From: Sanderia malayensis
Lineage: Eukaryota > Cnidaria > Scyphozoa > Semaeostomeae > Pelagiidae
Length of the DNA stretch: 64,000 nucleotides
Direction of reading: 5' to 3'
Assembly (NCBI GenBank): GCA_013076295.1
Contig: RQOL01000689.1
Location: 1 to 64,000, forward strand
In this document: positions 33,033 to 44,811 of the stretch, one piece after another
Layout of the letters: each line of letters starts with the position of its first letter
How positions within the stretch are numbered: position 1 is the stretch's first letter
The notes under the pieces: model-generated
What the model was told of the DNA's origin: nothing
Database searches by the model: none
The model's input: the letters and a program-made list of their open reading frames with translations, nothing else
Program-made: the position numbers and the translations under genes

Positions 33033-36000
33033 TTATATATTATTGGCTAAATTATTACAGTGAATATCATCATGGTAAATCACTTGTAAATCACCTTGTT
33101 CTGGGATGACAAAGTCAGCCGGTAGCTGAGGAAGGTGATCGTAATTCGTGATGGACAAACCATGAACCTTCAAATTGTTGTCAATATCAAGTAGACATTG
33201 ATACATGTGTCTGTCTTGGAAGGTTATGTCTGGATTGTTGAGTTGATCACGTCGGACAAAGTCTTCACTCATTGCTTCTTTGAAGGCGTTGAAGAGAGTT
33301 CTGATGTCTGATGGCGTTTGAAAGAGTAGCAATGATGCAAACAACTGTCTGAGTTGTGAAGGCATATGGAAGATGGCAGCTTGATCAAGGCAACGTGTGA
33401 TTTCGGCATCATCTTCTAATAACCCTAGAGCTAATGCTGCATCTTTGAAGGAGTCACATAGATTACCTTCTACCGTGCGAAGGTCTTCAAATGAAGTAGC
33501 ACCTCTTTGATGCAATAGCAAAAGTCTGAGTGCAAATGTTTGCTCGCAAGGTCTAGGCTGCACTTGATTTAGTCTACCAATGATTGGCATTGTTCTTCGT
33601 TGTCTGGCTGTCCATGTTTTTGAACGCTCCTGGAAGGCATAATGCTCTGGTATCTAATGATAGAGGTACTGATGTGCAGCTGGATCTTGCTGGTTAAGTT
33701 CAAACCATGCTGTAAGTGTTGTTCTATCACCAATGTTGTTCAGTCTTTGTTCGTTATCATTGTCATGAAAGATGACTTGTTGCTCAATTGGTACATGAAC
33801 AGAAAGCCGTTTGACTATGTGGCTCTTGTCATGCATGGGGAACTGCATAAGCCGATAGACAGTTTCATGTGGTCCAATATATCTTGCGTTGATGTATTGG
33901 CGCACCTCATCGTGTTCAATATCTTGAGGTACTTGTTGTTGATTTTCTTCAAGAATTTCAACATGTGCCATATCATGTCCTTTGTGGATATATTTGAAAA
34001 TGTACTTGACACTTTTTACCGTACTGCATATTTCCACGTTGATATGACACTGATATTTGATGAGTAGGTGTCTGTTCTGTGGAACTACCCAAGTATCATC
34101 CAAAATGCGATTATGTACATTGACTGGATGGAGACAGCGTCGTCTGTAGAGAGGATAGCCGTTGACATTAATTTGAGTTTCAGCAACTTGTTCTTTTGGA
34201 AAGCGCTTTTTGCATTCGTTGTTTTCCATGCACACGCACTGAGGATTTAAATTTCCACAGGGTCCTTGTGTCATGTGTTTGTGATATTTTGCATCCTGTG
34301 GATCCGGTATCTCTGCTGATATGAGCTGATCCACATGATAAGGAATGCAATAATTAACGATTTTATAATAGAAATGACGTACAGAACAGTTGTATTGTGC
34401 ATTGGATATAAATTTAAAAATGAGAGAAAGAATTATTAGTATTTGCAAATATTACCTGTTGTGGTGTGCGTGGTTTATCAGCTTGTGAAAGAAACAGGAT
34501 CATGTGTGCGTGTGGCGGTCCTCTCTTCTGAAATTCTATGACATACACATGTGCAGTGACATGTCCAAGAATGTTGTTGTGTAGTATGTCTTTGAGTAGT
34601 TCTTTGAGTTTCAGTTGAAATACTTGTGTGACAATGTTCGGTGGATCATTGGCCGTCTGATACGGATGAATATTTTCTTCAATCTCCTTCCATTTAAGAT
34701 TGGCAGTCATTGTGAGGAAGATGTCTGGCTTGCCATACTTTCTCACGATTGTCATTGCGTCTTGAAAATGTTGATACATGTTTCTTTGGCTGCCTGGAAA
34801 GGATGATGGTAGAATGATAACACGCCAACATCAATATGTATGGGCTGATTCGGATTGTTAGCCCTGGCCATCTAGTTTTCGATTTCAGCTCTTCTGTGGA
34901 GATGATTCATCAGGCCTCAATAAGTGTCAACACGAAGCTGACGTTGATTGTTCATAATCCAGTGCAGATTGTTTAATCCAGTGATTGTTGTGGTGTTCAC
35001 CCGCTATGTGTGCTGTCGGCAATCGTTGAAGGTCCAAACTGTAACCTCTGTCACCATGAAAGAAAATCAATGGATACGTGAGAGGATCGGCAATAGAATT
35101 TGTTGCCTATATCTTCATAAGATCTCCGCGTCTTGTTTGTATCTGCAATTCTCTATCATCAGGATTCTGTGCACCTCCATTCTGTACTGTGTATATAGCT
35201 GCAATTTCTCTGGCAGTATGATTATTGTATCTGTGATCTTGTTGTGGGCGACCTGTTATAATCATTTTGAATGTCGGAACAGGCTGATTGTTTGCAATAG
35301 CTTGCTGCCGCTGTTCCTCCAATATTTCACCCATGCTTCGATAATGTTGTGCAAATCGATTGACTGCCATTAATTCATTCTGGAGAAGTGCAACGATGTC
35401 CAAATCAAGACGTTGTTCTATTGCAGTATTTTGCCGTTCCTGCAATGCTTTTTGCGTATCCATGATGTAAAGCTCTGCGTATTTTCTGGATCTGTCTGTC
35501 TCTGTTACACCTGTTAATGATGCAAAGCATAAGTTAGGTAAATAGAAATTCAACTGTAGCCAGCATAAATGAATAATAAGTTATATTGATAATAACTGGA
35601 ATCATATTGTATCAATTACCTGTCATGTGATATGCCTTTCCATGAATTGTGATAACTGGTGGTCCAGCTCTAGCATGGCGTACAATAATAGCCTTCCATG
35701 ATGCCATGGCCATTAATGAGTTGTATTGACGGAAGTGCTTTAAGAAATATTTTGATTCGGCAGTATCACCAGTGTATAAATGCATGACACTTACTGGAGG
35801 TGGTTCAATTTGATCCAGAGCAATTAAACCTCCCATGCAACATTTGTTGTATTTTTTTGTGTGTTTTGTTCTTCTTTGAAGTACTTTGCACCACAATGAA
35901 TACATGTTCTGTTCATTTTATTCAAGTGGTGTGGTAATGGAGAGAAGGGGATGAGGTTTTCAGCTTCATTGTTCTCGGGGACAGGGTTTTCAACTTGCAT

Positions 36001-36180
36001 TTGCTGATCTTCAACTGGTTCTGGTATCTGATTTTCATCATCATGAAGCTGTTGATTGATGTGTCTCCTATGCTGTACATTCTCCCGCACTTGATTTCTG
36101 CGTCTGTCACCGGTTATACTTCTCCTCGTCTTGCGCGGCATAGTGCAAGTTGTGATATGAAAAGGAAGTATAAAGTACAA
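33033..36180 (-). pseudogene. Helitron D Rep half
   Basis: The start is probably the Met at 36139, giving a basic then acidic N-terminus (RKTRRSITGDRRRNQ) and the zinc finger CIHCGAKYF. Motifs: GPPHAHMILFL (HUH) near 34510 and KYIFKYIHKGHDMA near 34010-33970. Exons have GT-AG boundaries as in A. Lesions: a frameshift in the A7 run near 35860 (also shifted in A), TAG for Tyr near 35104, a deletion of about 130-150 bp near 34985, a 1-nt loss near 34825, and TAG for Glu near 33655. Part 33590-33033, the link to the helicase, is present here but deleted in A. Confidence 0.8.
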
Positions 36181-36199
36181 TTATGCAATACTATTGTAA

Positions 36200-39100
36200 A
36201 TGTTATTGCTTGTAGACAATGGCCTCGATAGCAACAACAATGAAAATAATTATAGCCTTGTGTAAAGCTGCAACACAAAGAAGTAAATATTATATATTTC
36301 AAGGGTATGGTAGTGTTAAGTATAATGTTGTAAATAAATCACTATCATAAAAGTAATGCTATGTAATATAATGTAAATTTTATGAAAATCCTTACGTTAA
36401 ACTGTGCTCGTTTCTGTTATGTAAACAGTCACTAAAGTGGAGAAGAGTAAATTGCAATTACTCTAGACATAAATGTCGACAAAAATAAAGGAATCACAAA
36501 AAGAGAATCAGAATACCTGCACGTAATGAAAATTAACCTGTTGAATCCAGTGCAGTTGTTAAGAAATCAACAAATTTGTTTACAGAGTTAATTTGTTAAA
36601 AGAGGCCCCATAAAAGTTTTTTCATAATGTTCCAGATGCATGAAACAAAAATGATGTTTTTATCTGTGGTAAAGAGTAACTCATTGTACATGGGTTACAT
36701 TTACAAACCATTGAAGAAGGAGAATATCATTTCGTAATTGAAAGAATTTGTGAAAGAGAGGTGTCCGTTATTTGAAAATCAATAAAAATGGGCCTCTTTT
36801 TATAAGGGAAAAAAATAATTAAAGAGCTGAATAGAATAATCGGAAGGAAGAATTGTAATAAATTAATTCATGTCTTACCGAGCCTTGTGTCTTTCAAAAC
36901 TATGGTAAGAAACAGAAAAGAAATTAGAACAGTTATAAACTTGAAATATGAAATAAAAACATGATGCTTGAACAACACGTAACCTGTTCTTGCCATGAAA
37001 GGAAAAGCAAAAATTATTGACATTATTAAGCGAAATAGCAATAAAGAAGTTTCTTAACTTATAATGATAGATTTTTAGAAAAAAACAACGTTCATAATAC
37101 TTACTCGGCGATAAATAATTGCATAGATTATTAATTATATCCTATCGATAATTCGGACAACTAAAATTAAATTAGGCAAAATCTAATTGTGCAAATAATT
37201 AGAGGCGGGATTTCTATTGTTCTATACAGCTGGCATGATTGGTTTATACACGTCACATGTTAAAAAAGGCGGGAAACTTTTAGTGAACAGACAGGGGAAT
37301 TCCCCTTCGTCCTTCAGATTGGCTATAAAGGTAGGAGGAAAAAACTGTGCGTGGTGAAACTGAATTACATCATGGCGGCGATGGCATGGAAGGCAAGTAG
37401 TAGATCGAGGAAAGGCATGGTGAGAGTCCAACTGCATCTTCTTAAATCATTTCCATCTGAAGAGTATATATAAAGTATTTTTACTCACTGTTGAAAATGT
37501 GTTAAGTCCAGTCTGATTTTTAAGTTTAGATGGCAAAAATCGCTTAAAAATGAATCATACTGGGATTAAATGACCACCACTACCGCTAATTGATGCAACT
37601 GCAACATCACATTCATGAAAGTGAATACCATGCATTCGGTAAGTTATTAAGTGAAGGTTTTGCAACGAAATCATGTGAACATTTATAAGTTATGAAGCAT
37701 TCTGAATTATTAAAAGTATGATTGAAATATTAAAAATACTGGAACATATAATTTGGAACATTTGGAACATATAAAATAAGAACATTTGGAACATATAATT
37801 TGAACAAATAGTAATGAAATGTTGACCATGCATGAAAAAAATATGTGAAAGGTTTTTCAAATTTTGCATATGGAAAAGTAGATAATTTTAGGTTATATTT
37901 TGTATTGTTAATTGGTTTTGATTTTCTGATTGTGTCTTTCATGCATGGTCAAAAATAGGACATGTGTAAATTAGTTTAGAAATTATTCATTAACTAATTT
38001 ACACATGTCCTGCATAATTTTTGCAGCCCTTTGGGTGGGCATGGCCAACATCATTGTTCTAGAAAATTCTTTGGTGTGGCCTTCCCACCCTTCTTTTGAT
38101 TTTTGTTGCCCTTCCTATGGCCTTTGGCAATCTTGACAAAGGCCTCCTTCTGTGATCTGTGAATACATAATTATGTTATAGGTTGCTTTTTTTGGTGAAA
38201 GGATATGATGCAATATTTGGAAGATATGAATAGAACAACTGAGCTTCAAATACAGAAGGTATACTTGCACTATGTCTTCTCCCTTCCTTGTCATGAAGGG
38301 AGAATTTTTTTGTGCTGCCCAATTCAAAGAATTGGGCAGCACATTCCCTCTTCAGATGAAATATGTCTTTGTACGTTATTTCCTAGGATACAAAAGCAAA
38401 CAATGACAGAATTTTCCACGAAAACAATAACCATGAAATATGAATAAATTATTGTGAATTGTGTAAAAAACTGATGAAATGATGAATTAATATATATTTG
38501 CTATAATTACTTTCGCTTCATCACCAAACCAGATGAGCATTAAGTAATAAGTTATACATATGGTTGATGATCATAATAGTAAAGGAGAATCTCATTATCC
38601 AAGTAACATTGAACTGAAAGTACATACCGAAAATGTTTTAAACGAAATAAAAACAACCAGCAAGGCAACTGCCAAACTGCAAATACTGGAAAAAGAATAA
38701 GATTCTAATTGTGATTGAAATGGTAAGTAATAAGATATACATAAGGTTGATGATCATAATAGTAAAGGAGAATCTCATTATCCAAGTAACATTGAACTGA
38801 AAGTACATACCGAAAATGTTTTAAACAAAATAAAACAACCAGAAAAGCAACTGCCAAACTGCAAATACTGGAAAAAGAATAAGATTCCAATTGTGATTGA
38901 AATGGTACGTAATAAGTTATACATATGGTTGATGATCATAATGGTAAAGGAGAATCTCATTATCCAAGTAACATTGAACTGAAAGTACATACCGAAATCT
39001 TTTTTTCTTCAGTAGGAAGGTTCAACAATCGCAAAACTAAACAATCGCAAAACTAAACGAAGACTGGAAAAGAAATCAGGAGTGATTAAATACATGGAAA

Positions 39101-39589
39101 TAGTTATGCATGTAATAAAAAATTCGGGTATTATTTGTAATTGTCTTGTTAATATTTAAAGGTATAAAATATCAGTAATGACGTGAAAACAATTTACCTG
39201 TTGACTGTGGCTCTGCTTTGGACAATGGATGAAGACGAATGGAAATTATTTTTGGCACGTTGCGGGGTGAAGATAATTTTGAGTATGAATACCATAGCAA
39301 CAGAATGAAGAGGGCCTCGTAGAATAAAACATAGATAAGTGAAATCGAGGCCTCCTAGAAATGTCACAGAATGCGTAAATATTGTTAGTAGTATGTGGGT
39401 AGAAACACATTTGTAGTGTGATTAATTATGAGAAGAAATGACTACAGAAAGGTAGACTTTTGAAGATAAGCATATATAATGTTGCACGCTTCACTGGTAG
39501 AATATATTCAGGTAAATAGTACATTTATGTTGTAAGATATACAGTTTTTGGTTGCGACTATAAAAATTATAAGTTGATTATGAGTCATC
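36200..39589 (-). other. Noncoding DNA upstream of the Helitron D gene
   Basis: About 3.4 kb, AT-rich, with no recognised gene. It contains a 180-bp tandem repeat (38544-38997) and a short inverted repeat around 38322-38340 (CCCAATTCAAAGAATTGGG, a 19-bp near-perfect palindrome). Nothing else stands out. Confidence 0.4.
38544..38997 (+). repeat. Tandem repeat, about 180 bp x 2.5
   Basis: Units start near 38544, 38725 and 38904 with AATAAG(T/A)TATACATA followed by GGTTGATGATCATAAT and share CATTGAACTGAAAGTACATA. The first two are nearly identical over their length. The third stops after about 90 bp. Confidence 0.8.
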
Positions 39590-39876
39590 TCCTTTCAACC
39601 TTTGTTGTATGTCCTTAATATTCTGTCATCAATACTGCATTTTCTCATTGTCTGTGTATTTATCAATGAAGGAAACTACAAAGTATTGAATACATTAACA
39701 AATATGATTGCACATATGATTGCCTACAAAAACCTAAAAAAACTGCTTGAACAATGCTATTCAATACAACATTAAAATAGAAGTATAAAATATAATACAA
39801 CATTATACCCAAAATACTATACATGACCATGCAATATTATACTGTATCATAATACTATACTGTATCATACTATATA
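39590..39876 (-). repeat. Repeat F, complete copy, inverted, inside Helitron D
   Basis: The complement of this stretch aligns first with 28067-28180 and then with 43467-43683. Shared landmarks are GCATGGTCATGTATAGTATT, TTGTAGGCAATCATATG and CTTCATTGATAAATACA. It directly abuts the internal CTAG at 39877. Confidence 0.75.
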
Positions 39877-39921
39877 CTAGGGGTCATCACTCGCTTCGCT
39901 CGTTCGCCCCAGCCCGTCAAG

Positions 39922-42150
39922 TAAAAGAAGCTTAATCTGGTTGGCGCACTTCGTGCGCTGCATTCGCTTTGCTCATGCCTCTTTCAACCCCACGTACAAT
40001 GGGTTAGCTCGCTGCGCTCGCCTGTCTATCTATTATCAAGAAACATAGTCTGATAGGGCGCACTTCGTGCGCTGCATTCGCTTCGCTCATGCCTCTTTCA
40101 ACCCCACGTACAATGGGTTTAGCTCGCTGCGCTCGCCTGTCTATCTATTATCAGGAAACATTGTCTGATAGGGCGCACTTCGCGCGCTGCATTCGCTTTG
40201 CTCATGCCTCTTTCAACCCCACGTACAATGGGTTAGCTCGCTGCGCCTCGCCTGTCTATCTATTATCAAGAAACATAGTCTGATAGGGCGCACTTCGTGC
40301 GCTGCATTCGCTTTGCTCATGCTTCTTTCAACCCCACGTACAATGGGTTAGCTCGCTGCGCTCGCCTGTCTATCTATTATCAAGAAACATAGTCTGATAG
40401 GGCGCGCTTCTGCGCTGCATTCGCTTCGCTCATGCCTCTTTCAACCCCACGTACAATGGTTAGCTCGCTGCGCTCGCCTGTCTATCTATTATCAAGAAAC
40501 ATTGTCTGATAGGGCGCCTTCGTGCGCTGCATTCGCTTTGCTCATGCCTCTTTCAATCCCACGTACAATGGGTTAGCTCGCTGCGCTCGCCTGTCTATCT
40601 ATTATCAAGAAACATTGTCTGATAGGGCGCACTTCGTGCGCTGCATTCGCTTCGCTGATGCCTCTTTCAACCCCACGTACAATGGGTTAGCTCGCTGCGC
40701 TCGCCTGTCTATCTATTATCAAGAAACATAGTCTGATAGGGCGCACTTCGTGTGCTGCATTCGCTTCGCTCATGCCTCTTTCAACCCCACGTACAATGGG
40801 TTAGCTCGCTGCGCTCGCCTGTCTATCTATTATCAAGAAACATTGTCTGATAGGGCGCACTTCGAGCGCTGAATTCGCTTTGCTCATGCCTCTTTCAACC
40901 CCACGTACAATGGGTTAGCTCGCTGCGCTCGCCTGTCTATCTATTATCAAGAAACATTGTCTGATAGGGCGCACTTCGTGCGCTGCATTCGCTTTGCTCA
41001 TGCCTCTTTCAACCCCACGTACAATGGGTTAGCTCGCTGCGCTCGCCTGTCTATCTATTATCAAGAAACATTGTTTGATAGGGCGCACTTCGAGCGCTGC
41101 ATTCGCTTTGCTCATGCCTCTTTCAACCCCACGTACAATGGGTTAGCTCGCTGTGCTCGCCTGTCTATCTATTATCAAGAAACATAGTCTGATAGGGCGC
41201 ACTTCGTGCGCTGCATTCGCTTTGCTCATGCCTCTTTCAACCCCACGTACAATGGGTTAGCTCGCTGCGCTCGCCTGTCTATCTATTATCAAGAAACATT
41301 GTTTGATAGGGCGCACTTCGTGCGCTGCATTCGCTTCGCTCATGCCTCTTTCAACCCCACGTACAATGGGTTAGCTCGCTGCGCTCGCCTGTCTATCTAT
41401 TATCAAGAAACATTGTCTGATAGGGCGCACTTTGTGCGCTACATTCGCTTCGCTCATGCCTCTTTCAACCCCACGTACAATGGGTTAGCTCGCTGCGCTC
41501 GCCTGTCTATCTATTATCAAGAAACATTGTCTGATAGGGCGCACTTCGTGCGCTGCATTCGCTTCGCTCATGCCTCTTTCAACCCCACGTACAATGGGTT
41601 AGCTCGCTGCGCTCGCCTGTCTATCTATTATCAAGAAACATAGTCTGATAGGGCGCACTTCGTGCGCTGCATTCGCTTTGCTCATGCCTCTTTCAACCCC
41701 ACGTACAATGGGGTAGCTCGCTGGGCTCGCCTGTCTATCTATTATCAAGAAACATTGACGGGTAGGGCACACTTTGTGCGCTGCATTCCCTTATGCTCAT
41801 GCCCCTTTGAACCCCACTTACAATGGGTTAGCTCGCTGCGCTCGCCTGTCTATCTATTATCAAGAAACATAGTCTGATAGGGCGCACTTCGTGCGCTGCA
41901 TTCGCTTATGCTCATGCCTCTTTCAACTCCACGTACAATGGGATAGCTCGGTGCGCTCGCCTGTCTATCTATTATCAAGAAACATTGACTGACACGGTGC
42001 ACTGCGTGCGGTGCATTCACTTACGCTCATGCCCCTTTCAACCCCACGTACAATGGGTTAGCTCGCTGCGCTCGCCTGTCCATCTATTATCAAGAAACAT
42101 TGGCTGATAGGGCGCACTTCGTGCGCTGCATTCGCTAATGGTCATGCCCA
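39922..42150 (-). repeat. 114-bp minisatellite array (about 19-20 units)
   Basis: Same unit as 10083-12180 but a different sub-variant: many units here have AAACATAGTCTGATAG or AAACATTGTCTGATAG, versus ATTGACTGATAG in the first array. Small indels and TAG codons break the frame at many units. This shows the array is not under coding constraint. Confidence 0.9.
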
Positions 42151-42159
42151 TACATACAT

Positions 42160-42720
42160 ACATACCGACATACATGCATACCGACATACATTCGTACCTA
42201 CATACATAGATACATACATACATACATACATACATACATACATGAGCCGGACGCGATCGCTTCGCTCCCTCCCGGAGCCCGTCAAGTAAAAAAGCTTAAT
42301 CTGGTTGGCGCGCTTTGCGCACTGCATTCGCTTCCGCTCATGCCCATACATACATACATACATACATACATATAAACCTACTATATACCTACTATACAAA
42401 CATACTATACCTATTATACAAACATACTATACCTACTATACCTACTATATAAACATACTGTACCTACTATAAAAACATACTACACCTACTATACCTACTA
42501 TAAAAACATACTATACCTACTATAAAAAACATACTACAAATACTATACATATATACCTACAATACAAACATACTATACTTACTATAAAAACACACTATGC
42601 ATACTATACCTACTAGAAAAAATACTATACCTACTATACCTACTTTACAAACATACTATACTATACCCACTAAACAAAGATACTATACATACTATACCTA
42701 CTATACAAACATACAAACAC
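42160..42720 (-). repeat. (CATA)n and TACTATACC microsatellites with inner 3' block variant
   Basis: (CATA)n at 42150-42240 and 42347-42372 flank the block ATGAGCCGGACGCGATCGC... at 42240-42346. An irregular ACTATACCTACTATA repeat follows to 42720. Confidence 0.8.
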
Positions 42721-43466
42721 TTTGCGAAAGTTTAAATGAGGAAAATCGTGCAATTAGCGCCTGAAAAATTCATAACTTTGACTTTGTTTTCATTGGCCTA
42801 AGCGTTGCAAGCATGCCGAAGCAAGGCCTACTAACAAAAACCATAACTATTTCAACTTAAAATACAAAACAAAGCTATCACCTGTGTTTTTTATTGTCTT
42901 CTGCAACTCTCCAGGGTCTTTGAAACAAATAGCAGTTTTCTGCAAAGATAATTCAGGTGGTAAAACACTTTGAAAAGCCCCTTTGTGTGCAAAACAAAAA
43001 CACGCATCCTCTTCTCCAAAAGTACCTGCTGCAACCGAAGGCGAAAAACGAAAAACGATCAACAACCCACGTGGGTCGCGTGAAAAGAGCCAAACAAATT
43101 GCAGGAAAAGGCGAAACGGGTCACATGAACAGCAAACACTTTGTTCGAAAATGGAGTTTGCGACGCGAATTTGGAATATTCGCCAGCGTAAGCCGTAGTT
43201 TTTTCGTGATAGCACAATTAGCAGAATAATTAGTGGAATAATTCAATAATTTGGGAGAAAACCGAAAAACAAAATCTATTACCCTGGTTAAATTAATAAA
43301 CTAAACACTCAGTGTGAATTTCATTGCCATATACCCACATACAAAAAAGCCTTTGTGATTACACGGTTCGCCATTTGGGCGTTCGACCTATTGTTTCGGG
43401 TCGAATCAATTGTTTTTGGCAGGGAAAGTGCGTCATCACGTGACTCCGCAGAATATATATATTAGA

Positions 43467-43689
43467 TTTTATTTTTCATGTTGCATTGAATAGTATGTTG
43501 AAGAAGTTTTTTAAGTCTTTGTAGGCAATCATATGTTCTCCAATTTGTTAATATATTTCTATACTTTGTGGTATAGAAATATTGTTAATATATTTTTATA
43601 CTTTATACTTTTTAGTACCCTTCATTGATAAATACAGAGAATGAAGAAGATGCATGATTGATGATAGAATATTAAGAACACACCGCAAC
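43467..43689 (+). repeat. Repeat F, right half, running into assembly gap
   Basis: Homologous to the complement of 39778-39590 (TTGCATTGAATAG, TTGTAGGCAATCATATG, CTTCATTGATAAATACA, ATATTAAGAACA). It ends at the N run, so its outer boundary is not visible. Confidence 0.7.
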
Positions 43690-43789
43690 NNNNNNNNNNN
43701 NNNNNNNNNNNNNNNNNNNNNNNNNNNNNNNNNNNNNNNNNNNNNNNNNNNNNNNNNNNNNNNNNNNNNNNNNNNNNNNNNNNNNNNNN
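43690..43789. other. Assembly gap (100 N)
   Basis: A run of exactly 100 N between repeat F and the small-gene island. The round length suggests an unknown true gap size, so the join between Helitron D's flank and the island is not proven. Confidence 0.95.
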
Positions 43790-43914
43790 AGATACACATA
43801 AGCATCCTCTAAATTTGTCATGTTTATACATTCAACTTCACCTTCTGACTTTAAAATAGAATGCAACATCTTTCTTTCTACTTCATCAACATTAATTCTG
43901 TATATTCGATTCAT
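43790..43914 (-). CDS. Partial ORF of the island, cut by the gap
   Basis: At least 41 codons from the Met at 43914 (MNRIYRINVDEVERKMLHSI), running into the N gap. The strand is the same as its upstream neighbours and the spacing is about 105 bp. No domain recognised. It may be the start of another gene of the virus-like island. Confidence 0.4.
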
Positions 43915-44020
43915 TATGAATTATTCTCGAGCTCCTATCTCCACGAACTTCTTATTGGAAATGAGCTTTTTGTCTGAGATTTGTTCATCTATTTCTTTCA
44001 ATTTTGTTCATTTAAAAATA

Positions 44021-44485
44021 TTAGGTTCTTACTCTTGCTATTTTTATAGATCTAGTCCCACTTTGTCTACCTTTCATATGCTTCTTTCGAACCAGCTTCC
44101 TTCGCATCCTCCGCTTTCGGCCGCCTTGCATTTTCCTCATAGCTGTGTCTAAACCATATCCAGCTGCGACGATTGCTCCACCTTTTGCAGCTTTCTTAGC
44201 ACCTCTCAATGCCATCTTCTTAACAGCTTGTTTACTAACTCGTTTTGCTATCGCTCTTGCACCCTGTCTTACAGCTTGTTTAATAGCTTGCCTAGCTGCT
44301 ACACGAGCTATTGCGGAACCCATGTTTGTTGATTTCCTCTCTCCTCTCCTTTCACGTTTTCGTATTCTATCCCTTTTATACTTTCCTTCACCCGTCATTA
44401 GTTTAGTCGCTTCAACTCCATCATCATCCTTCAACATATCGTCTATCAGCATTGATGCTACAACACTGGCTGCTATACCAGCCAT
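44021..44485 (-). CDS. Very basic core-like protein (adenovirus pX-like type)
   Basis: 154 residues, about 29% Lys+Arg (45 of 154). It has a short hydrophobic N-terminus (MAGIAASVVASML), an acidic stretch, a central Ala/Lys/Arg-rich helix-like region, a small hydrophobic patch near residues 100-113 and an Arg/Lys-rich tail. This composition is what is seen in the DNA-condensing pX-like proteins of adintoviruses and Polintons and in adenovirus core peptides. I infer packaging of viral DNA. Similarity is compositional only, and a chromatin-type basic protein is an alternative. Neighbouring ORFs on the same strand lie at 44534-44722 and 43914. Confidence 0.5.
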   Translation of the reverse strand: MAGIAASVVASMLIDDMLKDDDGVEATKLMTGEGKYKRDRIRKRERRGERKSTNMGSAIARVAARQAIKQAVRQGARAIAKRVSKQAVKKMALRGAKKAAKGGAIVAAGYGLDTAMRKMQGGRKRRMRRKLVRKKHMKGRQSGTRSIKIARVRT

Positions 44486-44533
44486 GATTATATTATAGCT
44501 ATTAAATTGTAGCGTTCTTCCTTCTTTTATAAT

Positions 44534-44722
44534 CTATTTCTTAAATTCTTCATTTGCATATGCCCACTTATCGCGTTGTTTTTTCGGTACTCCGGCAGCT
44601 CTCCAAAATTCCCTAGGGATGAATTGTAGGGGTTTTGGTTTTTTCCAACCCTTTTTCCATATTGTTGGTTTCAAGTCTCGCTGTAATCCTGGTAGTGGTG
44701 TTGCTGCAATAGCTGTTTTCAC
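44534..44722 (-). CDS. Small basic hypothetical protein of the island
   Basis: 62 residues with Trp- and Lys-rich motifs (TIWKKGWKKPKPLQFIPREF) and a charged C-terminus. It sits between the Bcl-2-like ORF and the basic protein, on the same strand, with gaps of about 50-80 bp. Compact spacing and shared direction suggest a viral transcription unit. Function unknown. Confidence 0.4.
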   Translation of the reverse strand: MKTAIAATPLPGLQRDLKPTIWKKGWKKPKPLQFIPREFWRAAGVPKKQRDKWAYANEEFKK

Positions 44723-44749
44723 AACCCAATTTTGTATGTTTTTAAAAAG

Positions 44750-44811
44750 ACCTTTACCCCTAATTCTCTTAGTGAGCCTTAGTGAGACCTTTACCCCTAA
44801 TTCTCTTAGTT
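44750..44811 (+). repeat. Direct duplication, 25 bp
   Basis: GACCTTTACCCCTAATTCTC followed by TTAGT occurs at 44750-44774 and again at 44787-44811, separated by 12 bp. The second copy holds the stop region of the upstream minus-strand ORF. Confidence 0.85.

Larger units (their letters stand above)
28181..43466 (-). mobile_element. Helitron D, 15.3 kb, autonomous-type
   Basis: On the minus strand it begins A|TCTAATATATATATTCTG at 43466 and ends CCCTAG|T at 28181. The two flanks are adjoining halves of repeat F: the + strand left flank ends ATTTATAA and the right flank starts TTTTATTTTTCATGTTG, where the uninterrupted F copy at 39590-39876 (complement) is continuous. It contains a short-Helitron-like 5' part (43466-39877) with its own CTAG end, an inverted F copy, about 3.4 kb of noncoding DNA, the Rep-helicase gene (36139-31434), a 3' tail and a repeat-rich 3' end. 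If F is an internal Helitron segment instead, the boundary at 43466 would need another reading. Confidence 0.65.
39877..43466 (-). mobile_element. Short-Helitron-like 5' part of Helitron D (E)
   Basis: From 43466 (TCTAATATATATATTCTG) to 39877 (CTAG, then T on the minus strand) this looks like a complete non-autonomous Helitron of 3.6 kb: 5' region (43466-42720), TACTATACC microsatellite (42373-42720), (CATA)n, inner block (42240-42346), (CATA)n, minisatellite (39922-42150) and 3' block. Its outer flanks, however, are inverted copies of F rather than adjoining halves, so it does not look like a simple insertion on its own. Confidence 0.65.

Noticed and set aside
39877..43466. Independent simple insertion of a short Helitron here
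   Set aside because: The flanks are inverted copies of F rather than two adjoining halves; the halves adjoin only across 28180/43467. Kept as a module of Helitron D.
43596..43914. Open frames spanning the N run
   Set aside because: They include 100 unknown bases; only the 43914-43790 part is kept.
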